DNA of 64,000 nucleotides from Thermosipho atlanticus DSM 15807 (GTDB lineage Bacteria; Thermotogota; Thermotogae; Thermotogales; Fervidobacteriaceae), in contig NZ_FQXN01000003.1 of NCBI RefSeq assembly GCF_900129985.1, positions 1 to 64,000 on the forward strand. The letters run 5' to 3'. The notes under the pieces are model-generated. The model had not been told where the DNA came from. It was given only the letters and a program-made list of their open reading frames with translations, and did no database searches. Shown in pieces: positions 7,393-18,535 of the stretch; position 1 is the first letter of the stretch; each line of letters begins with the position of its first letter. The translations under genes were made by a program, and so were the position numbers.

Positions 7393-8777
7393 TTATTTCG
7401 CCCCCCAACAGTTATTTCAGAAACTCTTATGGTAGGTTGTCCTACGTCTGCAGGAATGGAACCAGAAACTGAACCACACATTCCTTGACCTCTATCTATA
7501 TCGTTTCCCACCATGTCGATTTTTTGTATTATTTCATATCCTTTTCCTATTAAAGTTGCTCCTTTTACTGGTTTAGTTATTCTTCCATTTTCTATTAGAT
7601 AGGCTTCCATTACTGCAAAATTAAATTCACCAGTACCGGGAATTACCGAACCACCTCCCATAGTTTTTGCATAAAGGCCATATTCTGTTGCAGCGATTAT
7701 TTCTTCAGGATAGTAATCTCCAGGAAGGATAAATGTGTTACTCATTCTTGATGTAGGTGCAAATGTGTAATCTTGTCTTCTCCCACTTCCTGTACTTTTC
7801 ATTCCCATTCTTCTTCCACCGAGTTTATCGATCAAATATCCAACTAATATACCTTTATCAATTAGCAGATTTCTTTGTGTAGGAGTTCCTTCATCATCAA
7901 TATTTGCTGAACCCCAAGCATTTGGAATTGTTGCATCGTCAACTGCCGAAACACATTCAGCAGCAACTTTTTGACCTAATTTTCCTGCAAAAACAGATGC
8001 GCCTTTTGCAACTGCTGTCGCTTCTAAAGCGTGTCCTACAGCTTCATGAAAGATGACACCACCAAATTCATTGGAAATTACAACAGGCATTTTCCCTGCA
8101 GGTGCTGGTTCAGCATCTACCATTCTAACTGCGATTCTTGCAGCCCTTTTTGCTGCATCTTCAACGTTTAATCTATCAAAGAATTCAAAACCCATTCCTG
8201 CACCTGGACCGTAAAATCCTCTTTCCATATTTCCATTGTGCTCTGCTATAGCACTTATCATTAGCCTTGTTCTAATTCTTCTATCTTCGGCCCATACACC
8301 TTCAGAATTGGTAACTAATATTTCTTGATCATAGTCCCAGTACATAATTGCAACTTGCTTGATTAGTTTTGAAAAGTTCTTAGCTGAATAATATGCTCTT
8401 TTCATTACTTCTACTTTTTTATTTTTTTCAACATCTTTTGGATAAAAATAAACAATATGCTTGTTTTTTAATTTTTTATCATCGAAATCAAGTACAATAT
8501 CATTTAATTTGCTTTCACCGAGGGCTTCACCCACTCTTTTTGCAACTGAAAGCAAATTTTCCCTTTCAAGAACGTTAGTATATGCATATATAGCTTTGTT
8601 GTTCAAAAATCCTCTTATGCCTACGCCGACAATTGTGCCAGTGCTTGCATTTTCCAATTTTCCGTCTTTTAATTCGAATTTGCTTTCATATTTTTTTTCA
8701 ACAAAAACTTCTGCAAAATCTCCTCCAAATTTAAGTACAGTTCCAATAACATCGTGAATAATACTCCTATCAAGCAC
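7389..8777 (-). CDS. tldD: TldD metalloprotease catalytic subunit
   Basis: TldD (462 aa) is the zinc-bearing subunit of the TldD/TldE peptidase. The zinc site HEAVGHALEA (HExxxH) lies near residues 245-254, and the downstream GTP.QRNLLIDKGILVGYL and GCGSVSG-type C-terminus (MCGSVSGSIP) fit the family. Length is normal. The start is GTG at 8777 behind AAGGAGTG. It lies 13 bases after the end of a PEPCK/HprK-like gene and overlaps pmbA downstream. I see no small modified-peptide precursor gene near it, so general peptide turnover is the simplest role. Confidence 0.95.
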   Translation of the reverse strand: MLDRSIIHDVIGTVLKFGGDFAEVFVEKKYESKFELKDGKLENASTGTIVGVGIRGFLNNKAIYAYTNVLERENLLSVAKRVGEALGESKLNDIVLDFDDKKLKNKHIVYFYPKDVEKNKKVEVMKRAYYSAKNFSKLIKQVAIMYWDYDQEILVTNSEGVWAEDRRIRTRLMISAIAEHNGNMERGFYGPGAGMGFEFFDRLNVEDAAKRAARIAVRMVDAEPAPAGKMPVVISNEFGGVIFHEAVGHALEATAVAKGASVFAGKLGQKVAAECVSAVDDATIPNAWGSANIDDEGTPTQRNLLIDKGILVGYLIDKLGGRRMGMKSTGSGRRQDYTFAPTSRMSNTFILPGDYYPEEIIAATEYGLYAKTMGGGSVIPGTGEFNFAVMEAYLIENGRITKPVKGATLIGKGYEIIQKIDMVGNDIDRGQGMCGSVSGSIPADVGQPTIRVSEITVGGRNK

Positions 8778-8790
8778 TCTATCACTCCTT

Positions 8791-10518
8791 TCAGTTTTTT
8801 TCGATTAATCTTAATAGAGCTTTTGCAGCTAATAAAGTTCCGTCTTTTTCATAACCTTCAATTCCAAGCATAGTCCTTATTTCACCGACTTTTACACCAG
8901 TTTCAAACATTTTTTCAATAAATATTTTTGCAATCTTATGATGTTTTTCTTTCATTTGTACTGCTCCAAATGGATTAGCAAAATAGGAGGTGGTAATGCC
9001 TACTTCAGAAGTTGTACCTTTAGCCATCCGTTTTCCTTCGGAAAAAACCTCTAAAGCTTCTTGTGGAGTTTTGAAAAATACAATTCTTTCACTGTCATTT
9101 TTTACTTCTGTATAATTGTTTGCATACAAAAAGTAGTCAATGGGTGTAGGCTGGATAATGTCTTTATAATTATTAAATGGAACAATAACTCTTGCATTTA
9201 TTCTATCCGGATTCATAAATATACTTCTGTCCATCGTATGATACGCATATCCTGGTGGAAGATCATCAAGCCTTACAAAAGCGCCAGTTTCTGTTCCATA
9301 TGCTACAACTTTTCCGTCCAAAATATCTAGACTACCCATGTCATCAATTATTATGTTAACTTCTGCGACTTCATCAAGTCTATTTAAAGCATCTAATGTT
9401 TCACTTTTTCCTGCTCCACTATCACCTACAAACATTGCGACAGCACTTTTTCCCGATTTTAGAGTAATTTTTGCCATTGAACCATGAATAGGGAGTTTGT
9501 TTCTGTCAATTTTAATTAGATTATGAACGGTTAATGTGGTTTTCTTCATATAGCCGAAATAATCGTTTTCATCAAAATCCGGAATTATTCCAACATATAT
9601 ATCATTTATTGAATCTTTAAAAACTACAGCATTTTTCCATTTTGTGTTGAACTTGAACCCAGGTATTAATTTAGGATTTACTCCGAATATAACAATACCA
9701 TCGGGTTTTTTCATTCTAATAATTTTTGGTGAAGCAATTTCAAACAAATTAGCAAGGCCAGCGCCGTGAGCCAAATATTCTTTATGTACGATATTAAAAA
9801 ACAACAAATCTCCAACCAAAATAGGAATTCTAAACCATTCATTTTTGGACAACTTTATTTTTTCTATAATTGAATCAGATTCTACTGGGATTATCCCCTT
9901 TCTTTTGTTAGATTTGGTATAAAAAATAGCTGGTGGATCAAAAATTGCTCCCCAGATAGTTGGAATTTTACCTAAGAATTGGTTATCAAAGCATTCGCAT
10001 TTTATATAATCATATAAAAACATTACTTGGGCTCCACTTGGAAGTTGCCTCATCACTTTTGGAAATTCATTTGTGGTATTTGTAATTAATTGTCTATACA
10101 TGTTTTTAATTACTGCTTTGAATTGATCTGCAACCATTGTCATTGTATATTCTAAACTAGCTCTTCTATTGTAATCATCTACATATTTTTCATACCTGAT
10201 CATAAATCTATGTTTATTTCTCCAGAATGAGTAGAAACTTTCTATAAATTTTTCGAGTTCTACTGGATTTACGTAGTCGAGTAAGTTTGTTATGTCTTTT
10301 ATATTCCTCATTGATAAAAGATGAAGGTACTCAATTAATCTTTTTATATCGATTTCATTACCTATACGAAAAGGTTTTAAAGTTTTTAAAAGAGGGCTAT
10401 TTTTTTCTACAATCAGATTCACAAACTCTTTCATCAATTCTTCAAATTTTCTATGTCCCATGATTTGACTAAAATTCGTATAAATAATTGAGCCATCAAT
10501 AATAACAGTTCGATTCAT
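8791..10518 (-). CDS. PEPCK/HprK-type P-loop protein of unknown function
   Basis: This 575-aa protein carries a kinase P-loop of the PEP carboxykinase/HPr kinase superfamily: GDSGAGKSE at about residues 365-373, followed by a second acidic motif IIDDMGSLDI near 395-404. The GxSGxGKSE form is closer to HPr kinase than to classical ATP-PEPCK. About 350 residues precede the P-loop, and I do not recognise a domain there. It may phosphorylate a protein or small molecule, or be a PEPCK relative. The substrate cannot be inferred. It overlaps mrnC by four bases upstream and precedes tldD by 13 bases, so the three are probably co-transcribed. ATG start at 10518. Confidence 0.65.
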   Translation of the reverse strand: MNRTVIIDGSIIYTNFSQIMGHRKFEELMKEFVNLIVEKNSPLLKTLKPFRIGNEIDIKRLIEYLHLLSMRNIKDITNLLDYVNPVELEKFIESFYSFWRNKHRFMIRYEKYVDDYNRRASLEYTMTMVADQFKAVIKNMYRQLITNTTNEFPKVMRQLPSGAQVMFLYDYIKCECFDNQFLGKIPTIWGAIFDPPAIFYTKSNKRKGIIPVESDSIIEKIKLSKNEWFRIPILVGDLLFFNIVHKEYLAHGAGLANLFEIASPKIIRMKKPDGIVIFGVNPKLIPGFKFNTKWKNAVVFKDSINDIYVGIIPDFDENDYFGYMKKTTLTVHNLIKIDRNKLPIHGSMAKITLKSGKSAVAMFVGDSGAGKSETLDALNRLDEVAEVNIIIDDMGSLDILDGKVVAYGTETGAFVRLDDLPPGYAYHTMDRSIFMNPDRINARVIVPFNNYKDIIQPTPIDYFLYANNYTEVKNDSERIVFFKTPQEALEVFSEGKRMAKGTTSEVGITTSYFANPFGAVQMKEKHHKIAKIFIEKMFETGVKVGEIRTMLGIEGYEKDGTLLAAKALLRLIEKN

Positions 10519-10895
10519 TTTAAAACCTCCTTTAACAAACTATATAATCTGTCTTGGTTAATTAAGTATAAATAACCAACTAATACTTCAAACCCAGTAC
10601 TTTTCCTATAAGCGGGATCGTTTCCATATTTACTTGCTCCTTTGCTGTTTATTCCTCTTTTAACAAATGATAACTCCTCTTCGTTTAAAAGTGGAAGGAG
10701 AGCATCTAATATCTCTGCTTGGTTTTTTCTATTAACAATACTGTGGGTGTTTTTATGAAGGTTATAAGCAGAGGTTTTCTTAAAATAGCTTAACTTTATG
10801 AACAAGTTAAAAACAGCATCTCCAATATATGCTAACGAATCAGTTGGAATTTCTCTAATATCAACATTTGGATGAACTTTCTCAAAAATATTCAA
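10515..10895 (-). CDS. mrnC: Mini-ribonuclease 3
   Basis: Mini-III (126 aa) is an RNase III catalytic domain without a dsRNA-binding domain. In Bacillus it matures 23S rRNA. The signature is complete: LAYIGDAVFNLFIKL at residues 21-35, the QAEILDALLPLL region, a basic KRGINSKGASK segment, and TGFEVLVGYLYL near the C-terminus, which carries the second metal-binding Glu. The start is TTG at 10895 behind AGGAGGCG. A TATAAT-like box (ATTATA at 10921-10926 on the plus strand) lies upstream. It heads a run of genes with the PEPCK/HprK-like protein and TldD/PmbA. Confidence 0.93.
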   Translation of the reverse strand: MNIFEKVHPNVDIREIPTDSLAYIGDAVFNLFIKLSYFKKTSAYNLHKNTHSIVNRKNQAEILDALLPLLNEEELSFVKRGINSKGASKYGNDPAYRKSTGFEVLVGYLYLINQDRLYSLLKEVLK

Positions 10896-10953
10896 CTTTC
10901 TCGCCTCCTAGTTTACTATAATTATACCTTAAAAATTTTTTTTGGTGTTAATA

Positions 10954-10982
10954 TTGACTATTTTTTCAAAATATGATAAATT
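10954..10982 (+). promoter_or_regulatory. tRNA-Ala promoter
   Basis: TTGACT (10954-10959) and TAAATT (10977-10982) are spaced by 17 bases, 12 bases before the tRNA 5' end. Confidence 0.6.
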
Positions 10983-10994
10983 TAACTGTGTAGA

Positions 10995-11070
10995 GGGGCC
11001 GTAGCTCAATTGGGAGAGCGCTACCATGGCACGGTAGAGGCAGTGGGTTCGAATCCCATCGGCTCCACCA
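10995..11070 (+). tRNA. tRNA-Ala (GGC)
   Basis: The 76-base sequence folds as a cloverleaf. The acceptor stem GGGGCCG/CGGCTCC includes a G3:U70 pair, the alanine identity element. The anticodon arm is CTACC-ATGGCAC-GGTAG with anticodon GGC. The T-arm contains GTTCGAATC, and CCA is encoded at 11068-11070. Confidence 0.97.
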
Positions 11071-11072
11071 TT

Positions 11073-11105
11073 AGGAAGGGAGGTTACACCTCCCTTCCTT
11101 TTTTT
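11073..11105 (+). terminator. tRNA-Ala terminator
   Basis: AGGAAGGGAGGT (11073-11084) pairs with ACCTCCCTTCCT (11088-11099), followed by a T-run to about 11105. Confidence 0.9.
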
Positions 11106-11198
11106 ATATCTCATGTTAAACGATTGAGAAAACGAAAGAAATACGGTATTATTTAGGTATAATATCTGTTAATTACTAATAATCAAAGATATTCGGGC

Positions 11199-11226
11199 TT
11201 CACATTTTTGATATTTTTGGTAAACT
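11199..11226 (+). promoter_or_regulatory. groESL promoter
   Basis: TTCACA (11199-11204) and TAAACT (11221-11226) are 16 bases apart. The predicted start site falls within the CIRCE operator that follows. The -10 box is weak. Confidence 0.45.
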
Positions 11227-11230
11227 TAAA

Positions 11231-11257
11231 TTAGCAGTCGATTAATAAGAGTGATAA
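11231..11257 (+). promoter_or_regulatory. CIRCE operator (HrcA site)
   Basis: TTAGCAGTC (11231-11239), nine bases, then GAGTGATAA (11249-11257) match the CIRCE consensus TTAGCACTC-N9-GAGTGCTAA with one change in each arm. This predicts heat-shock repression of groESL by HrcA, whose gene is not in the window. Confidence 0.88.
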
Positions 11258-11285
11258 CACAAAAATTTTGAAAGGGGGTACGACT

Positions 11286-11558
11286 ATGAAAGTCAGACCA
11301 TTGGGTTCAAGACTCTTAATTAAACCTATAACGGAAGAAAAAAGAACAGAAGGTGGAATTGTTCTTCCAGATACCGCAAAGGAAAAACCTATGAAGGCTG
11401 AAGTTATTGCTGTAGGTAACATAGAAGATTCAGATATTGAGATTAACGTTGGGGATAAAGTTATATTCTCGAAATATTCGGGTACGGAAATAAAGATTGA
11501 AGATGAAGATTACATTATTATTGATTTAGATGACATATTAGCAAAAATTGAAGACTAA
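11286..11558 (+). CDS. groS: co-chaperonin GroES
   Basis: GroES (90 aa) is the heptameric lid of the GroEL folding chamber. It carries the usual [14 protein letters not shown] start, the mobile-loop region [13 protein letters not shown] (about residues 16-28), and the closing [12 protein letters not shown]. The start is ATG at 11286 behind AAAGGGGG. The in-frame TTG at 11268 is rejected because it lies before the ribosome-binding site. It is the first gene of the groES-groEL operon, 22 bases from groEL, under CIRCE control. Confidence 0.97.
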   Translation: MKVRPLGSRLLIKPITEEKRTEGGIVLPDTAKEKPMKAEVIAVGNIEDSDIEINVGDKVIFSKYSGTEIKIEDEDYIIIDLDDILAKIED

Positions 11559-11574
11559 TAAACCGAGGAGGTGA

Positions 11575-13200
<1,626 letters not shown>

Positions 13201-13218
13201 TTAAAGTAAAAAACTAAT

Positions 13219-13252
13219 AAAGAGGGCTGGTACTCGTGCCAGCCCTCTTTTT
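13219..13252 (+). terminator. groESL terminator
   Basis: AAAGAGGGCTGG (13219-13230) pairs with CCAGCCCTCTTT (13239-13250) and a T-run follows. Confidence 0.9.
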
Positions 13253-13279
13253 ATTTACACTGGATTAACAAAATAAATA

Positions 13280-13307
13280 TTTACAATTTAAATAATTATG
13301 ATATACT
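13280..13307 (+). promoter_or_regulatory. suf operon promoter
   Basis: TTTACA (13280-13285) and TATACT (13302-13307) are separated by 16 bases, 34 bases before the sufC ATG. No operator is evident. Confidence 0.5.
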
Positions 13308-13341
13308 ATAATTAGGATAAACTAATTAAGGAGGCGGAATT

Positions 13342-14085
13342 ATGTCCAAATTACTTCAAGTAAATAATCTGCACGCAGTATTGAATGAAAATGACACGGA
13401 AATATTAAAAGGCGTTAATCTTGAAATGGATAAAGATGAACTCCATGTTATTATGGGCCCGAATGGTTCAGGAAAATCTACGTTAGCTAATGTAATTATG
13501 GGGAATTCAAAATATAGGGTTACTAGTGGTGATATTATATTCGAAGGTGAAAGTATAAAAGAACTTTCTACTGATGAAAGGGCTAAAAAAGGTATTTTTA
13601 TGACTTTTCAAAATCCTTTTGAAATAGAAGGTATAAAATTTAGTACATTCTTAATTACTGCTTATAGAAAGCTTCATGGAGATCAAGAGTCATTTGCAGA
13701 ATTAAATAATATTTTGAAAGATAGAGTGGAAAAATTGGCAGTTTCGGAAGATTTTCTTGATCGTTTCTTAAATTTTGGTTTTTCAGGTGGTGAAAAAAAG
13801 AAATCAGAAATTTTGCAAGCTTATTTTTTAAAACCGAAACTTTTGATACTAGATGAAATTGATTCAGGACTTGACGTTGATGCATTAAGAATTGTGGCGG
13901 AACAAATAAAAGAGATAAGAAAAAATGGAACGTCTGTTCTTATAATTACACATTACAAAAGAATATTAAATTATCTTGATGTTGATAAAGTTCATATATA
14001 TATTGATGGTAAAATTGTGATGACTGGTGGTTTAGAACTTGCAAATGAAGTTGAAGAAAAAGGTTATACAATTGTTAAGGGGTGA
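13342..14085 (+). CDS. sufC: Fe-S assembly ATPase SufC
   Basis: SufC (247 aa) is the ABC-type ATPase of the SufBCD scaffold, which assembles Fe-S clusters in the cytosol. The Walker A motif is GPNGSGKST (about residues 40-48), the Q-loop lies in MTFQNPFE, the signature is FSGGEKKKSEI (about 148-158) and Walker B is LLILDEIDSGLD. The signature has SGGEKKK where SufC often has SGGEKKR. The start is ATG at 13342 behind AAGGAGG. It is first in a five-gene operon, sufCBDSU, and its stop lies four bases before sufB. Confidence 0.97.
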   Translation: MSKLLQVNNLHAVLNENDTEILKGVNLEMDKDELHVIMGPNGSGKSTLANVIMGNSKYRVTSGDIIFEGESIKELSTDERAKKGIFMTFQNPFEIEGIKFSTFLITAYRKLHGDQESFAELNNILKDRVEKLAVSEDFLDRFLNFGFSGGEKKKSEILQAYFLKPKLLILDEIDSGLDVDALRIVAEQIKEIRKNGTSVLIITHYKRILNYLDVDKVHIYIDGKIVMTGGLELANEVEEKGYTIVKG

Positions 14086-14089
14086 TGAA

Positions 14090-15481
14090 ATGAATAATTT
14101 AGAGTTTAATGATGATAAATTTAATTATATTGCTGATATTGAAATTGAATATAAAACTTTACCGGGGTTAACAAAAGAAGTTATAGAAGAAATTTCTGAT
14201 GTAAAAAATGAACCAGAATGGATGAAAGAATTAAGAATAAAATCATTGAAAATTTTTCAAACTTGGCATGATCCAAGGTTTGGGGTAGATATTTCAGAAC
14301 TTGACTTAAATAAGATAATTCCTTACATTAAACCTAAGGCCAAGAAAACAGCTACTTGGGAGGAAGTTCCTGAGGAAATAAAAAATGCGTTTGATAAGCT
14401 GGGGATTCCTGAGGCTGAAAGAAAGTATTTTGCAGGAGTAGGAGCTCAATTCGATTCGGAAATCGTATATCAAAATATAAAAACAGAACTTCAAAAACTT
14501 GGAATTATTTTTTTGGATATGGAAACGGCAGTAAAAGAGTATCCAGATCTAGTAAAAGAATATTTTATGAAGCTGGTTCCACCACATGATCATAAATTTG
14601 CAGCTTTGCATGGGGCAATATGGAGTGGTGGAACATTTTTGTATGTTCCAAAGGGTGTGAAAGTTCCTTTGCCACTTCAAGCGTATTTTTTGATGAGTAA
14701 TCCTGGAATGAGTCAACTCGAACATACAATTATTGTTGCAGACGAAGGTTCAGAGGTGACGTTTATAGAAGGTTGTTCAGCACCAAGGTATAATGTAATC
14801 AACCTTCACACTGGAATGGTTGAAATTTATGTAAAAAAAGATGCAAAAGTTAAATATATGACCATTCAAAATTGGAGTAAGAATACTTACAATTTGAATA
14901 CTAAAAGAGCAATAATTGAAGAAAATGGAGTTATGTCTTGGGTTTCAGGTTCACTTGGCAGTATGAAAACAATGTTATATCCCATGACTATATTAAAAGG
15001 TAAAGGAGCAAAATCAGAGAGTTTAGGAATAACATATGCTGGACCTGGCCAACATATGGACACGGGTTCAAAAGTCGTGCATTTGGCTCCATATACAAGT
15101 TCCACAATTGATGCAAGAAGTATAAGTGTTGGTGGTGGTTGGGCATTTTATAGAGGATTACTTAGAATAGGAAAGGATGCCGAAAAAAGTAAATCTCATG
15201 TTCAATGTTCTGCTTTGATGTTAGATAATAAGTCGAAAAGTGATACAGTACCAATTATAGAGGTATATAACAGTAATTCTGATATTGGGCACGAAGCGAG
15301 AATTGGAAGAATAAAAGATGATCAGATTTTTTACTTGATGTCTCGAGGGCTAACTGAAGCTGAAGCAAAAAGTCTTATAGTAAAAGGATTTATTGAACCG
15401 ATAGTGAAGAGCCTACCATTTGAATACGCTGTAGAGTTAAATAGGCTTATTGAAATGGAAATAGAATCATCAATAGGGTGA
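14090..15481 (+). CDS. sufB: Fe-S cluster scaffold protein SufB
   Basis: SufB (463 aa) is the main scaffold subunit, forming a right-handed beta-helix on which clusters are built. Typical segments are EPEWM.E.R.KSL..F (near residues 40-55), HGAIWSGGTFLYVPKGVKV.LPLQAYF, the core run with EGCSAP.Y (about 225-232), and SRGL.E.EA..LIV.GF near the C-terminus. The start is ATG at 14090 behind AAGGGGTG. A longer reading from 14039 runs inside sufC and is rejected. It forms the SufBCD complex with its neighbours. Confidence 0.97.
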   Translation: MNNLEFNDDKFNYIADIEIEYKTLPGLTKEVIEEISDVKNEPEWMKELRIKSLKIFQTWHDPRFGVDISELDLNKIIPYIKPKAKKTATWEEVPEEIKNAFDKLGIPEAERKYFAGVGAQFDSEIVYQNIKTELQKLGIIFLDMETAVKEYPDLVKEYFMKLVPPHDHKFAALHGAIWSGGTFLYVPKGVKVPLPLQAYFLMSNPGMSQLEHTIIVADEGSEVTFIEGCSAPRYNVINLHTGMVEIYVKKDAKVKYMTIQNWSKNTYNLNTKRAIIEENGVMSWVSGSLGSMKTMLYPMTILKGKGAKSESLGITYAGPGQHMDTGSKVVHLAPYTSSTIDARSISVGGGWAFYRGLLRIGKDAEKSKSHVQCSALMLDNKSKSDTVPIIEVYNSNSDIGHEARIGRIKDDQIFYLMSRGLTEAEAKSLIVKGFIEPIVKSLPFEYAVELNRLIEMEIESSIG

Positions 15482-15492
15482 GGTGGAATATA

Positions 15493-16629
15493 ATGGAAAA
15501 AAATCTTGAACTTATTTTAGAACATGAGAAAGCAATATTGACACCACCTAAAGAAGTTTTCGATGGTGATTATGATGAAAAAACCTTTATTAATGCACTT
15601 GAATCGTTAAAAAATAGTTATGCTAAAAAATATTTGGTGGAAAAATATGGAGAATATATAAAGTATGGTTTTCCTATATGGAAAAGAATGAAAATTGATA
15701 ATATACAATTGCCAAATTATAAATATGAAAATTACTTTGAATCGTTAACTGAGAAACAACTTCGAACTATTTTGGAATATGATTTTGAAGGAAGTCATAG
15801 AAAGTATGTACTTCTTTCTGATGTGTTTTCTTCTAAGGGAAAATTTTACGAAATAAATAGTTCTGAAGTGCATATTAGTGAGTATTCAGATGAAATAACG
15901 AATGATTTCTACGAGATTTCAGATTCTTTAACACTTGTAAGAATTATAAGAAATAGAAGTTTTAGTAATAATACTGTAAGAATTCTTGTGAAAGATGGTG
16001 CAGATTTGAATCTTTATAATTTATACTTAACTGAGGAAAATTCGTTTGGAAACAGTAATTTGTTTATTTGGACTGAAAATAATGCAAAAGTAAAGGTAAG
16101 AGATTTTTTTGCAGGTAAAGGAAAATTGGCAAATTATTTAGGAATGAAAATGAATGGTAGGGGAGCTAATATAGATATAAAGCCTTACTTTCTTGGAGAT
16201 GGAAACGCAATTTTTGATTTGTTGTATCTTTTAAGATTTGTAGGTCAAGAAAATATAGGTAAAGTAAAAGCAGAAGGAGCATTATCTGGAAAAGCAAAAA
16301 TAATATTTCGTGGTATACTAGATATTAAAAGAGGAGCAAAAAATGTTGAAGCACAAGAGGAAGAAAAGTGTGTTTTATTGTCTAAAGATTCAACAATGGA
16401 AGCAATTCCTAGTTTACTTGTTGACGAGAATGAAATTGTTGCATCTCATGCTGCAAGTTCAGCACCGATTGATAGTGAATCGATCTTTTATTTGATGTCG
16501 AGAGGTTTTTCTGAAGAGGAAGCTAAAAAGTACATAATTAACGGTATTTTTGAATCATTAATAATTGAATTATCTAATTTTAACATTGAGGGGTTGATCA
16601 AGGGTGTTCTTGACAAATATACAAAATGA
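15493..16629 (+). CDS. sufD: Fe-S assembly protein SufD
   Basis: SufD (378 aa) pairs with SufB and SufC. It shares the SufB C-terminal pattern: a run of beta-helix repeats, then [33 protein letters not shown] near residues 320-350, which contains the conserved His. It is more diverged than SufB, as is usual. The start is ATG at 15493 behind GAGGTGG; the frame from 15478 is rejected. It overlaps sufS by 26 bases. Confidence 0.93.
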   Translation: MEKNLELILEHEKAILTPPKEVFDGDYDEKTFINALESLKNSYAKKYLVEKYGEYIKYGFPIWKRMKIDNIQLPNYKYENYFESLTEKQLRTILEYDFEGSHRKYVLLSDVFSSKGKFYEINSSEVHISEYSDEITNDFYEISDSLTLVRIIRNRSFSNNTVRILVKDGADLNLYNLYLTEENSFGNSNLFIWTENNAKVKVRDFFAGKGKLANYLGMKMNGRGANIDIKPYFLGDGNAIFDLLYLLRFVGQENIGKVKAEGALSGKAKIIFRGILDIKRGAKNVEAQEEEKCVLLSKDSTMEAIPSLLVDENEIVASHAASSAPIDSESIFYLMSRGFSEEEAKKYIINGIFESLIIELSNFNIEGLIKGVLDKYTK

Positions 16630-17851
16630 TTTTCCCGTGCTTTCTAGAAAAGTTAATGGACATAGAATAGTTTATTTGGATAGTGCAGCAAGTAGCTTAA
16701 AACCAAGACAGGTAATTGATGAAATACATGATTTTTATTTAAATCATTATTCTAATGTTTATAGGGCTGTGCATACTTTGTCTTCTGAATCAACAGAAAG
16801 AGTTGAGAAAGCTAGAAATATTATTGCGTCTTTTTTGAATGTAAATCCTGAAGAAATAATTTTTACCAGTGGTACTACAATGTCTTTGAATACGATTGTT
16901 GAAAGTATGTTACGGTGTGGCTATTTAAGAAAAGATGATACTGTATTGGTTACCGCAGTGGAACATCATGCAAATTTTGTGCCTTGGGTAAGATTGTCAA
17001 AGTTACATGGTTTTAAAGTAGAGTTTATTATGCCTAGTGGAAGATTTGGTACGTTGGAAGAAAAAGATTTCTTGAAATATAAAAATTCTAGTCCAAAAAT
17101 AGTTAGCGTCACTGGTCATTCCAATGTAACTGGTCAAGTAGTTAATTTAAAAATGGTTAGAAATTTATTTCCAAAATCCATTTTTATAGTTGATGGAGCG
17201 CAGTTGATTCCACATGATAAGATTGATGTTAAAGATTTAGATATAGATTTTTTGGCTTTTTCAGCCCATAAAATGTTGGGGCCTTCTGGAGTAGGAGTAT
17301 TATTTGGTAAAAGAAAATTTTTAGAAGAAATGGAACCGTTTATGTACGGTGGTGAGATGATAGATAAAGTAGGTTTTGAAGATGTAAGTTTTAATGAATT
17401 GCCATACAAGTTTGAAGCTGGAACTCCAAATATTGCTGGAATAGTAGGTTTTGGTGAAGCTATAAAATATTTAGAAAATTTAGATTTTGGAAAAATAAAA
17501 AAACATATTTATGACTTAACAAATTATGCTTTGGAGAGATTGAAACAACTAAATGGTATCGAAATTTATGGTCCAACAGATCAAAGACATTTAGGAATAA
17601 TTAGTTTTAATCTTGAAGGTATTCATCCACATGATGTAGCACATTTGCTGGATGAACACTTTGGAGTAGCTGTGAGAAGTGGTCATCATTGTGCGCAACC
17701 TCTTATGACAGTGTTAAAAAATGAAAGCAAACTTTCATTATTCCCTAATGGAACCTGTAGAGCAAGTTTTTATATCTACAATACAAAAGAAGATATTGAA
17801 ATATTCGTTGAAGGTTTAAAAAAGATTAAGGAGTGGTTTGATGTACAATGA
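16604..17851 (+). CDS. sufS: cysteine desulfurase SufS
   Basis: SufS (415 aa) is a PLP-dependent group II cysteine desulfurase that removes sulfur from cysteine for cluster assembly. The PLP lysine lies in [17 protein letters not shown] (about residues 219-235), and the persulfide-forming cysteine in [11 protein letters not shown] (about 360-370). HVNFVPW-type substrate contacts appear as HHANFVPW. The start is GTG at 16604 with GAGGGG nine bases upstream, inside the 3' end of sufD. A TTG at 16610 is an alternative. Sulfur is probably passed to SufU encoded next. Confidence 0.96.
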   Translation: MFLTNIQNDFPVLSRKVNGHRIVYLDSAASSLKPRQVIDEIHDFYLNHYSNVYRAVHTLSSESTERVEKARNIIASFLNVNPEEIIFTSGTTMSLNTIVESMLRCGYLRKDDTVLVTAVEHHANFVPWVRLSKLHGFKVEFIMPSGRFGTLEEKDFLKYKNSSPKIVSVTGHSNVTGQVVNLKMVRNLFPKSIFIVDGAQLIPHDKIDVKDLDIDFLAFSAHKMLGPSGVGVLFGKRKFLEEMEPFMYGGEMIDKVGFEDVSFNELPYKFEAGTPNIAGIVGFGEAIKYLENLDFGKIKKHIYDLTNYALERLKQLNGIEIYGPTDQRHLGIISFNLEGIHPHDVAHLLDEHFGVAVRSGHHCAQPLMTVLKNESKLSLFPNGTCRASFYIYNTKEDIEIFVEGLKKIKEWFDVQ

Positions 17852-18245
17852 ACTTATAATGGATTATTCAAAGCTTCAAAAATATAAAGGAAAACTTGAT
17901 GATGCAATAGTTCAAGAAGGTAAGAATTTGTCCTGTGGCGATGAAATAATTTTATATTTAAAAATTGAGGGAAACAAAGTTGTAGATGCAAAATTTGAAG
18001 GAATAGGATGTGCAATTAGTCAAGCTTCAGCAAACTTGATGATTGAGAATATTGTGGGTAAAACTTTAGAAGAAATTGAGGTCATAAAAAAACATGTTTT
18101 AGCTATGGCAAAAGGCGAAAAATATGATAAGGAAAAACTTGGTCTGATTTCAGAATTTTCAGATATAAAAAATTATCCAATGAGAATAAAATGTTTCCTC
18201 CTTTCTTGGAAAACATTAGAGCTTTTGTTAAATAAATCCAAATAG
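17841..18245 (+). CDS. sufU: SufU/IscU-type Fe-S protein
   Basis: SufU (134 aa) accepts sulfur from SufS. The three conserved cysteines are visible: NLSCGDEI (residue about 31), GIGCAIS (about 57) and RIKCFLLSW near the C-terminus. Asp in CGD is also kept. In Firmicutes such proteins bind zinc and act as sulfur-transfer partners. The start is ATG at 17841 behind AGGAGTGG and overlaps the end of sufS by 11 bases; a TTG three bases earlier is less likely. It is last in the operon. Confidence 0.95.
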   Translation: MYNELIMDYSKLQKYKGKLDDAIVQEGKNLSCGDEIILYLKIEGNKVVDAKFEGIGCAISQASANLMIENIVGKTLEEIEVIKKHVLAMAKGEKYDKEKLGLISEFSDIKNYPMRIKCFLLSWKTLELLLNKSK

Positions 18246-18282
18246 GTAAATAAAGTTTTTTTATTGAGTATTGAAAAAGATA

Positions 18283-18372
18283 TTGAAATATTTTGTATGG
18301 ATGGTATAATTAAATTGCTGCGTAAAATGTGTAAAATAGACCGTTGACGGAACTTCCGAAATATGGTATAAT
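18283..18372 (+). promoter_or_regulatory. tandem promoters upstream of tRNA-Leu
   Basis: The distal promoter is TTGAAA (18283-18288), 16 bases, TATAAT (18305-18310). The proximal one is TTGACG (18344-18349), 17 bases, TATAAT (18367-18372), ending 10 bases before the tRNA. The proximal promoter is the better match. Confidence 0.7.
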
Positions 18373-18382
18373 TATAATTGAT

Positions 18383-18470
18383 GCCGAGGTGGTGGAATTG
18401 GCAGACACGCATGGTTGAGGGCCATGTGGGCATATAGCCCGTGCGGGTTCAAGTCCCGCCCTCGGCACCA
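18383..18470 (+). tRNA. tRNA-Leu (GAG)
   Basis: This is an 88-base class II tRNA. The acceptor stem is GCCGAGG/CCTCGGC, the anticodon arm CATGG-TTGAGGG-CCATG gives anticodon GAG, a long variable arm follows, the T-arm contains GTTCAAGTC, and CCA is encoded at 18468-18470. Confidence 0.97.
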
Positions 18471-18472
18471 AA

Positions 18473-18498
18473 GGTCCCAGGTAGGGACCATTTTTTTT
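18473..18498 (+). terminator. tRNA-Leu terminator
   Basis: GGTCCC (18473-18478) pairs with GGGACC (18484-18489), followed by eight T. Confidence 0.85.
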
Positions 18499-18535
18499 GA
18501 GAACGTTGAAACAAGATTTTTAGTCTAATATATAC

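Noticed and set aside
10929-11114. 61-residue minus-strand frame containing GADGIRTH
   Set aside because: It is the reverse complement of tRNA-Ala and its terminator; such frames are a common false annotation.
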